Positions 49,856 through 56,426 of a DNA stretch of 64,000 nucleotides are shown here, one piece after another; the stretch's first letter is position 1, and each line of letters starts with the position of its first letter. The position numbers were made by a program, and so were the translations under genes. Below the pieces are notes generated by a model that was given only the letters and a program-made list of their open reading frames with translations, did no database searches and was not told the origin of the DNA. Source of the DNA: Vicinamibacterales bacterium (GTDB lineage Bacteria; Acidobacteriota; Vicinamibacteria; Vicinamibacterales; 2-12-FULL-66-21); NCBI GenBank assembly GCA_035699745.1, contig DASSPH010000072.1, positions 62,001 to 126,000 of the forward strand, given 5' to 3'.

Positions 49856-50360
49856 AGACGCCGGGGATGGGGTCGTAATTCAGCACCTTCTTGCCGACCT
49901 GCTCCGAGGTGAAGTAGCCCAGCACGGTCATCGCTCGCAGCAGCCCGAACGGACTGGGCGTCACGGTCTGCTGCGCGGCGGCCACGCCGCGCAGCACGGC
50001 GTCCTGCTGCGCCGGCGCCAGCGACGCGAACGGCGCCTGGTGCGCGTCGCGGGCGGCGCGGTCGATGTCCTCCACCGCGCTCGCCAGCAGCCTGCGCTCC
50101 TCCGCGGTCATGAACTCGCCGTAGAACCGATCGATGAACGCCGGCACGCCGACGTCCAACGCGCCGGGCGTGTCGGTCCGCGGCAGGATGCGCTCCGCCG
50201 CGGCGCTGAGCACCGCGCCCTGCGCGGCGGTCAGGTAGGTCTTGCCGGCCGGCGCCTGCGCGCGGACGGCAAACTCCACCCAGTCGGGGACGAGCGCGAC
50301 GCCGGCGAGCAGCGCCCCTCGCCGGATGGCTTCACGACGATCGATGCCGGGACTGCTCAC
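49803..50360 (-). CDS. Gluconate 2-dehydrogenase subunit 3-like protein with Tat signal
   Basis: 185 residues from GTG at 50360, which overlaps the GMC stop (GTGA). The N-terminus DRREAIRRGALLAGVALVP resembles a twin-arginine signal. The body (LTAAQGAVLSAAAERILPRTDTPGALDVGVPAFID, TPSPFGLLRAMTVLGYFTSEQVGKKVLNYDPIPGVYDGCVPI) is the family signature. In known enzymes this small subunit carries the flavoprotein through the Tat system. No cytochrome c subunit is seen next door. Confidence 0.92.
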   Translation of the reverse strand: MSSPGIDRREAIRRGALLAGVALVPDWVEFAVRAQAPAGKTYLTAAQGAVLSAAAERILPRTDTPGALDVGVPAFIDRFYGEFMTAEERRLLASAVEDIDRAARDAHQAPFASLAPAQQDAVLRGVAAAQQTVTPSPFGLLRAMTVLGYFTSEQVGKKVLNYDPIPGVYDGCVPIEQVGRRNWTT

Positions 50361-52069
50361 AGGTTCCGCCTGTTGATCTCGCTGACGGCGCGGTCGCAGG
50401 CGCGCGCGGTCAACGCCATGTAGGTGAGCGAGGGATTGACGCAGGATGCCGACGCCATGCACGCGCCGTCGGTGACGAAGACGTTCAGCGCCGAGTGCAC
50501 CTGGTTCCAGCCGTTGAGCACCGACGTTTTCGGATCGCGCCCCATTCGGGCCGTGCCCATCTCGTGGATGCAATTTCCCGGCGCGCTGTTGGTCACGTCG
50601 TCGAAGGGCGTGACGTTCTTGAGGCCCGCAGCCTCGCACATCTCGGCGGCCGAGTTCATCATGTCCTTGCGCATGTTGAGCTCGTTGGTCTTCCATCCGC
50701 AGTCGAACGTCACGGTGGGCAGGCCCCATTTGTCCTTCACCGTGTCGCTCAGGTACATGCGGTTCTCGTGGTACGGGAGGCACTCCCCCCACGAACCGAT
50801 GCCGAACCGCCACGGCCCCGGCGCGATCAGATCGGCCTTGAGGTCCGCTCCGAAGGCGCTCATCTCCTTGATGCCGCGCGCCCAGTTCTCGCGGCTGGCA
50901 CTCCCCTGGTAGCCGAAGCCGCGCACGTAGTCCTTCTGCGCCGAGCGCGCGTCGAGGTTGCGGAACCGCGGGATGTAGATGCCGTTCGGGCGCTGCCCCT
51001 TGTAGAACCGATCGCCGAAGTCCTCCGACAGCCCGTTGGCGCCGACCTTGAAGTGGTGGTCCATCAGGTTGTGGCCGAGCTCGCCGCTCTCGTTGCCGAA
51101 CCCGTTGGGGAACGTCTCCGACTTCGAGTTGAGCAGGATGAACGTCGAGGCAATGGCCGACGCGCACAGGAAGATGACGCGCGCGAAGTACTCGGACGTC
51201 TCGTTCGTCTGCGCGTCGCGGATGCGCACGCCGGTCGCCCGCCGCGTCTTCGGGTCGTAGACCAGCTCGGTGACGATGGAGAAGGGACGCAGCGTGAGCC
51301 TGCCGGTGGCGTAGGCCGCCGGCAGCGTCGCCGAATTGCTGCTGAAGTAAGCGCCGAACGGGCAGCCGCGAATGCACCGGTTGCGGTACATGCACGTGCC
51401 GCGGCCGTTGTGCGGCTGCGTCAGGTTCGCGGTGCGCCCGATGATCATGGCGCGGCCGCCGAAGGACTTCGCGATGCGCCCCTTGACCTGTTCCTCGAGG
51501 CAGTTCATCTGCATCGGCGGCAGGAACTGGCCGTCGGGCAGCTGCGGCAGCCCGTCGCGGCTGCCGCTGATGCCGGCGAACCGCTCGACGTAGTCGTACC
51601 ACGGGCTGAGGTCCTTGTAGCGGATCGGCCAGTCGACGCCGTGGCCGTCGTGGGCGTTGGCCTCGAAGTCGAGATCGCTCCAGCGATACGACTGCCGGCC
51701 CCACAACAGGGAGCGGCCGCCGACGTGATAACCGCGCATCCAGTCGAAGCGCTGCACTTCGGAGTACGGGTTCTCGACGTCGTTGACGAACCAGTGCGCC
51801 GAGGCCGGGTGCGTCGTGTACCCGGTGCGCGCCTGCTTCTCCTGTTGCGCGAGATCCGCCGTCGAGAGGCGGTTGCGGCCGGCGAACTCCCAGCTCTCCT
51901 TCATCGCCGTCGGATAGTCGCCGTGCTTGACGTCGCGGCCGCGCTCGAGCACGAGCGTGCGGAGCCCCTTCTCGGTGAGCTCCTTGGCCGCCCATCCGCC
52001 GCTGATGCCCGACCCGACGACGATCGCGTCGTAGGTGCGTTCCGCCGTGCCGCGTCCCTGGACGAACAC
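50357..52069 (-). CDS. GMC-family FAD sugar/alcohol dehydrogenase, large subunit
   Basis: 570 residues from GTG at 52069 (the frame is open further upstream, but that part lies over DinB). FAD-binding YDAIVVGSGISGGWAAKEL (GSGISG at 19-24), LVLERG, and the C-terminal HEMGTARMGRDPKTSVL and TDGACMASASCVNPSLTYMALTARA. Cys226, Cys232 and Cys236 (CMYRNRCIRGCPFGA) match the iron-sulfur-like Cys cluster of FAD-glucose dehydrogenases. No export signal of its own, so it likely travels with subunit 3 to the periplasm and oxidises a sugar or alcohol. Substrate not assignable. Confidence 0.94.
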   Translation of the reverse strand: MFVQGRGTAERTYDAIVVGSGISGGWAAKELTEKGLRTLVLERGRDVKHGDYPTAMKESWEFAGRNRLSTADLAQQEKQARTGYTTHPASAHWFVNDVENPYSEVQRFDWMRGYHVGGRSLLWGRQSYRWSDLDFEANAHDGHGVDWPIRYKDLSPWYDYVERFAGISGSRDGLPQLPDGQFLPPMQMNCLEEQVKGRIAKSFGGRAMIIGRTANLTQPHNGRGTCMYRNRCIRGCPFGAYFSSNSATLPAAYATGRLTLRPFSIVTELVYDPKTRRATGVRIRDAQTNETSEYFARVIFLCASAIASTFILLNSKSETFPNGFGNESGELGHNLMDHHFKVGANGLSEDFGDRFYKGQRPNGIYIPRFRNLDARSAQKDYVRGFGYQGSASRENWARGIKEMSAFGADLKADLIAPGPWRFGIGSWGECLPYHENRMYLSDTVKDKWGLPTVTFDCGWKTNELNMRKDMMNSAAEMCEAAGLKNVTPFDDVTNSAPGNCIHEMGTARMGRDPKTSVLNGWNQVHSALNVFVTDGACMASASCVNPSLTYMALTARACDRAVSEINRRNL

Positions 52070-52599
52070 TACCGTTCGCTCGAGGGAGGGACGATGTTCT
52101 TGAGGCGCATGTAGGTCACGAGATTGCCGTAATGCTCCCACATGTGGCTGTTGGTGAAGGCGAGCATGCCCAGCCGCGTCTGCTTCTGACCGAAGAAGTC
52201 GACCTGGGTCGTCGCGTTGGCGTCGTTCGTGGCGGCAAACACCTGATCGCAGGCGGCGTACGACGCCTTCAGTCCCGCCACCAGATCGGCGCGCGTCGTC
52301 TTCTTTTCGTTCGACTGATCGACGACGGTCTTGCCGGTGCCGGCGAGGCCGCACAGCAGGTTGTTGCCGTCGGCGATGTGGCCGAGGAGGGCGCCGAGGC
52401 TTCGGACGTCCGGCGTCGGCTTGAACGCATACAGATCCTCGGGAACCTTCTCCGCCGTGCGCAGCACGAACGATCGGATCGTTTCGGCCTGGGTCTTCAG
52501 GATGGCGACGTGCGGCGCCACGCCCCCGCCTGGCGTCTGTGCACCCACCGTCGCCGTCGTCATCGCCATTCCCAGCACAAGCGCCATGGCTCGTTTCAT
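52069..52599 (-). CDS. Secreted DinB-family protein
   Basis: 176 residues from the ATG at 52599, with AAGGAG upstream and TATCCT at 52628-52633. Signal peptide MKRAMALVLGMAMTTATVGAQ. The four-helix DinB fold has potential metal-binding His in GALLGHIADGN and NSHMWEHYGN. First gene of a DinB-GMC-subunit 3 operon, its stop sharing a base with the GMC start (TAGTG). Its job in the operon is unknown. Confidence 0.87.
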   Translation of the reverse strand: MKRAMALVLGMAMTTATVGAQTPGGGVAPHVAILKTQAETIRSFVLRTAEKVPEDLYAFKPTPDVRSLGALLGHIADGNNLLCGLAGTGKTVVDQSNEKKTTRADLVAGLKASYAACDQVFAATNDANATTQVDFFGQKQTRLGMLAFTNSHMWEHYGNLVTYMRLKNIVPPSSER

Positions 52600-52666
52600 C
52601 GTGGTCGCTCCTTGCGTCAGAAATCGGAGGATACCGGGAGCGGCGCCGGATGGCAATGGGACCCGA

Positions 52667-53092
52667 TCAGGCGTAATTGAACGGCAGGCCGTCCGGCACG
52701 GTCGTCCCTGCCGCCGCCCATCGCCGCTGATCCACGGTCGCCCGGCGGAAGTATGCCGAGACCCGCGCGGCCAGCTCACCCGAGAGTCCGATGTCGGCGA
52801 CAGCCAGGTCGAACGCCTTCAGGCACGCCTCGTCGAGCTCGACGTGCTCGCCGTTGCAGGCGTGGATCCGCTGGACCGAGCTTTCGTCGCCGTATCCGGA
52901 GGTGTAGAGCGCCGGGCCGCCGAACGCCTCGGACAGGTACGCCGCCAGCCGTTCCTCGTGGCGCGGATGGGTTCCGTGTTCGAACGGATGCCACGCGAGC
53001 GGATCCTGCTGCAGGCGCGCCTGCCAGGCCCGGCACAACGCGAAGATCCGGTCGAAGCCGCCGACATCCTGGTACAGGCTCATGAACGACAT
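52667..53092 (-). CDS. Truncated globin
   Basis: 141 residues: MSLYQDVGGFDRIFALCRAWQARLQQDP, WHPFEHGTHPRHEERLAAYLSEAFGGPALYTSGYGDESSVQRIHACNGEHVELDE. The RHEERLAAYLSEAFGGP and HACNGEH regions fit truncated (group II-like) bacterial hemoglobins that bind O2 or NO; the heme-ligating His cannot be fixed without a model. It is divergent from the SMP-30 gene, with 55 bp between the starts. Confidence 0.85.
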   Translation of the reverse strand: MSFMSLYQDVGGFDRIFALCRAWQARLQQDPLAWHPFEHGTHPRHEERLAAYLSEAFGGPALYTSGYGDESSVQRIHACNGEHVELDEACLKAFDLAVADIGLSGELAARVSAYFRRATVDQRRWAAAGTTVPDGLPFNYA

Positions 53093-53114
53093 CCTACTCT
53101 GCCGGCCGTGCCGT

Positions 53115-53120
53115 TATACT
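53115..53120 (+). promoter_or_regulatory. -10 hexamer TATACT of the SMP-30 gene
   Basis: TATACT 27 nt before the ATG at 53148, followed by GAGGGAGG as ribosome binding site. Confidence 0.5.
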
Positions 53121-53147
53121 CACGCGGAGATTCGCTGAGGGAGGCCG

Positions 53148-54152
53148 ATGGAGACGGATCGACGATCTTTTCTTGGTGCAGCGGCGGGCACTCTGGTGGC
53201 CGGCGCCGGACGGCTGCGGAGCACGGGGGCGGCGCAGCCGCCCCCCTCGCCCGTGACGTTTCCCGGCATCGCCAATCCACTGGAGGGCGCGGTCGAGGTC
53301 ATCGCGGCCGGCTACATCTGGACGGAAGGTCCGGTGTGGGTCGGCGGCGAGCAAGGGCATCTGCTCTTCTCGGACGTGCCCGGCAACGCCATCTACAGCT
53401 GGGACGGCAAGCGGACGACGGCATTCCTGGCGCCGTCCGGCTATCAAGGCTTCCCGATCCCCGCCACGATCCGCGAGGCCGGCTCGAACGGCCTGGCGCT
53501 GGGCCGCGGCGGATTGCTGATCGCCGACAGCGGCACTCGGGCCCTGGCGCGCGTGGACCTGGCCACGCGTCAGAAGACGGTGTTCGCCCAGTCGTACCAA
53601 GGCAAGCGCTTCAACAGCCCGAACGATCTCGTGCTCGCGCGCGACGGTTCCGTCTACTTCACCGATCCGCCCTACGGGCTGACCGACGTGCAGAAGTCGC
53701 CGCTGCGCGAGCTGACCTTCACCGGCGTCTTCCGCGTGACGCCCGACAACCAGGTGCACCTGATTGCCGACAACCTGTTTCCGAACGGGATCGCGTTGTC
53801 GCCGGACAACCGCACGCTCTATTCGACCGACAATTCGGGCTGGGTGGCGATCGATCTCGATGCCTCGGGCAAGCCCACGGGGCAGCGGCCGTTCGTCCCC
53901 AGCGAACGCGTCGGCGGCGCGCGGGGTGACGGCATGAAGGCGGATTCGGCCGGCAACATCTGGGCGAGCGGCCGCGGCGGCATCTACGTCTTCTCACCGA
54001 AGGGGGAACACATCGGCTTTGCGCCGATCGCCGGTCGCGTGTCGAACTGTGCGTTCGGACCGGGGCGGTATCTCTACGTCACCAACGACACGCAGGTCGT
54101 GCGCGGCCGCATTCGCGCCGATTTTCCCGGAGGGTCGCCGATCCAGTACTGA
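53148..54152 (+). CDS. SMP-30/gluconolactonase-family hydrolase with Tat-like signal
   Basis: 334 residues. The N-terminus METDRRSFLGAAAGTLVAGAG is a Tat-like signal. The six-bladed propeller carries family metal-site motifs: TEGPVW (Glu), NSPNDLVLARDGSVYFTDPPYGL (Asn/Asp), and GDGMKADSAGNIWASG (Asp). It is probably a calcium- or zinc-dependent lactonase opening aldonolactones in the periplasm. Its nearness to the GMC dehydrogenase set suggests it hydrolyses the lactone that enzyme makes (inference). Confidence 0.93.
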   Translation: METDRRSFLGAAAGTLVAGAGRLRSTGAAQPPPSPVTFPGIANPLEGAVEVIAAGYIWTEGPVWVGGEQGHLLFSDVPGNAIYSWDGKRTTAFLAPSGYQGFPIPATIREAGSNGLALGRGGLLIADSGTRALARVDLATRQKTVFAQSYQGKRFNSPNDLVLARDGSVYFTDPPYGLTDVQKSPLRELTFTGVFRVTPDNQVHLIADNLFPNGIALSPDNRTLYSTDNSGWVAIDLDASGKPTGQRPFVPSERVGGARGDGMKADSAGNIWASGRGGIYVFSPKGEHIGFAPIAGRVSNCAFGPGRYLYVTNDTQVVRGRIRADFPGGSPIQY

Positions 54153-54189
54153 CCGCTGCTGACCGCCGTCACCGGTCGCGCCCGGCCGC

Positions 54190-54336
54190 TCACTCGGTGC
54201 TCCCCATCGCGCGGACGCACTTCCAGCTGCGGTAACCCCATTCGACCGCCCAGCCGTCCCAGAACGTCACGTCTCTGATCTCGCCTGCTTTCCGATTCGG
54301 CTTGATCGCGGACGCGGCGCTGAGCAGAATGCCTGC
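54190..54336 (-). pseudogene. Possible 3' remnant of a gene (Trp-rich frame)
   Basis: A 49-codon reverse frame with no good start codon, open from the stop at 54337-54339. It encodes a Trp-rich C-terminus (FWDGWAVEWGYRSWKCVRAM) and ends in TGA at 54190-54192. Four Trp in 13 residues and G/C-biased third positions are unlike random sequence. It lies in the 222-bp gap between SMP-30 and PhoX. It resembles the tail of a secreted enzyme, but no family is assigned. Confidence 0.35.
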
Positions 54337-54374
54337 TCACGACGGCGGACCTTTCCACTCTCCAGGGAGGCCAC

Positions 54375-55892
54375 ATGCCAGCCAATCCGTTCGACCTCGA
54401 TAGACGGCAGTTCTTCAAACGCTCCGCGCTTGCGGCCGGCGCCACGACGCTCGGCGGCGGCATCTTCGACGCGCTCGTCGCACGATCCGCGCATGCGGCG
54501 GGTGCCGGGGGCGGCCGCGGCGTCGGGTACGGTCCCCTGCGCCCGGCCGGCGACGATCTGTCGCTGCCTCCCGGATTCCAGTACCGCGTGATCAGCAACG
54601 AAGGGGACTTGATGGACGACGGGTTTCCCGCGCCCAAGGCCATGGACGGGATGGCAGCGTTCCCGCTGCCGAACGGCAACGTGCTGCTGATCCGCAATCA
54701 CGAAGACAACGAGGCTCCCAGCCGTCTTCGTCCGCGGCCGTCTGGCAGCACGTCGACGACGGCCGGCATCCTGAACGGACTGCTGAACACGCACTACGGA
54801 CCGCGCTCGTACGCCTACGATGCGTTCGCGGGCGGAGGTACGACGTCGATCGAAGTGGAGCCGCACGGCCAGCGGCGCGTCGTCGCGCAGCACTGGAGCC
54901 TCGTCGGGACGCTGCGGAATTGTGCCGGCGGCCCCACGCCCTGGGGCAGCTGGCTGTCGTGCGAGGAAACGCTGGAATCAGCGTCCGCGACGGGCTTTGC
55001 GCAGAATCACGGCTACATCTTCGAAGTGCCGATGGCGACGGCAGCGGGCGCGCCGGCTCCCGCCGTGCCGCTGAAGCACCTCGGGCGCTTCGCTCACGAA
55101 GCGGTTGCCGTCGACCCGGCCACGGGAATCGTCTACGAGACGGAGGATCAAGGCGACGTCTCGGGTTTCTACCGGTTCGTGCCGGCGACGAAGCCCACGA
55201 AGCCGGGCGATCTGGCGGCGACCAGCGGCGCCTTCGAGATGATGAGGATCGCGGGGCAATCACAATACGAGATCGCGATCAATCAAACGATCGGCGTGCC
55301 GCTCCCCGTCGCGTGGGTGCCGATCGGCAACCCCGATCCGGTGCCGGCCGGCGCAACCATCGACGGGGCGGCGGGGTCGGCAGTCTTCGCGCAGGGGTTC
55401 GCCGCCGGCGGTGTGCGCTTCCGGCGGCTGGAAGGATGCTGGTACGACAGGGGGCAGATCTTCTTCGTCTCGACGAACGGGGGCAACATGGGACTCGGGC
55501 AGGTGTTCGCCTACGACCCCGCCGCCGAGACGCTGACGCTCGTCGCCGAGTCGCCGGGCGTCGACGTCTTCGACGGGCCCGACAACATCTGCAGCACGCC
55601 GCACGGCGGATTGCTGGTGTGCGAGGACGCGGGGGCCGCGCAGTACCTGCGGGGGATCTCGCCGGCCGGCGAGATCTTCGATTTCGCGAGAAACCTGCGC
55701 AACACGATCGAGTTCGCGGGCGCCTGCTTCAGCCCGGACGGGCAAACGCTGTTCGTGAATCTGTACGGCCGCGCGACGGTGCGCACGGTGACGCCGTACA
55801 AGGCGCCGCTGCAGATCGTGGTCGGACCGGAGCAATTCGAGCGGGCGGCCACGGTCGCGATCTGGGGGCCGTGGACCGCAGGTCCGCTCTAA
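54375..55892 (+). CDS. PhoX-family (DUF839) alkaline-phosphatase-like protein with Tat signal
   Basis: 505 residues. The N-terminus DLDRRQFFKRSALAAGATTLGGGI is a clear twin-arginine signal. The body contains KAMDGMAAFPLPNGNVLLIRNHED, CAGGPTPWGSWLSCEETLE, GRFAHEAVAVDPATGIVYETED and DGPDNICSTPHGGLLVCED, the metal-site motifs of PhoX-type propeller phosphatases (calcium/iron enzymes). A strong ribosome binding site (GGGAGG) precedes the ATG. It probably releases phosphate from organic esters in the periplasm. Confidence 0.93.
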   Translation: MPANPFDLDRRQFFKRSALAAGATTLGGGIFDALVARSAHAAGAGGGRGVGYGPLRPAGDDLSLPPGFQYRVISNEGDLMDDGFPAPKAMDGMAAFPLPNGNVLLIRNHEDNEAPSRLRPRPSGSTSTTAGILNGLLNTHYGPRSYAYDAFAGGGTTSIEVEPHGQRRVVAQHWSLVGTLRNCAGGPTPWGSWLSCEETLESASATGFAQNHGYIFEVPMATAAGAPAPAVPLKHLGRFAHEAVAVDPATGIVYETEDQGDVSGFYRFVPATKPTKPGDLAATSGAFEMMRIAGQSQYEIAINQTIGVPLPVAWVPIGNPDPVPAGATIDGAAGSAVFAQGFAAGGVRFRRLEGCWYDRGQIFFVSTNGGNMGLGQVFAYDPAAETLTLVAESPGVDVFDGPDNICSTPHGGLLVCEDAGAAQYLRGISPAGEIFDFARNLRNTIEFAGACFSPDGQTLFVNLYGRATVRTVTPYKAPLQIVVGPEQFERAATVAIWGPWTAGPL

Positions 55893-55936
55893 AGACGCGG
55901 GAGCGATGATGGGAGGGCGAGGCGCGTGGCGCGATT

Positions 55937-56320
55937 TCAGAGAGCCACGGTCACGCGAGCGTTCCGACACTCCGGAGCGCACTGTGGACCATTGGGCCGG
56001 CTGACGTCGTACACCGGCTGCCTCGTCACTTCCGTCGTCCGCGCCGGCGTCGTCACGCGAATGATGACGGTCGCGGGCGTGAAATCGGAGAAGGACACGA
56101 AACAGGTGCCGGTCGCCGAGGTGCAGGTCGAGCTTCTCGACGAGCCATCAGGAGCGCTGACGACAACCGTCACCGGACTCTGCGCCGGCGCACCGGTCAC
56201 CTCCACGAGCAGGCCCGTACAGCCGATCAGCGTGCAGCTTGGCCCGACGGCGCCGCACCCCGAGGCCACGGCGCCGGCGAGCAGCAGCGCGATCGCCGAA
56301 ACTGTGCGAGGGATCGTCAC
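55937..56320 (-). CDS. Small Cys-containing lipoprotein
   Basis: 127 residues from GTG at 56320. Signal sequence TVSAIALLLAGAVASGC gives a lipobox with Cys22. Six further Cys (GPSCTLIGCTG, STCTSATGTCF, PQCAPECRN) could form three disulfides around a beta-sandwich. Function unknown. TAGAAT lies 7 nt upstream of the start codon. Confidence 0.78.
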   Translation of the reverse strand: MTIPRTVSAIALLLAGAVASGCGAVGPSCTLIGCTGLLVEVTGAPAQSPVTVVVSAPDGSSRSSTCTSATGTCFVSFSDFTPATVIIRVTTPARTTEVTRQPVYDVSRPNGPQCAPECRNARVTVAL

Positions 56321-56327
56321 GGGTCGA

Positions 56328-56333
56328 ATTCTA
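56328..56333 (-). promoter_or_regulatory. -10 hexamer TAGAAT of the lipoprotein gene
   Basis: Reverse-strand TAGAAT with a 7-nt spacer to the GTG start at 56320. It implies a 1-nt leader. Confidence 0.5.
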
Positions 56334-56406
56334 GCAGGTCGTTGCGGGCCGTGGTGTATCGCAGCCGTCGCGGTGTGGCGCAGCGATCGGCGCGATTGAC
56401 CTGAAG

Positions 56407-56412
56407 TACAAT
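56407..56412 (+). promoter_or_regulatory. -10 hexamer TACAAT of the hybrid histidine kinase gene
   Basis: TACAAT 14 nt before the ATG at 56427. Confidence 0.45.
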
Positions 56413-56426
56413 CCTGTCACGCAGCC

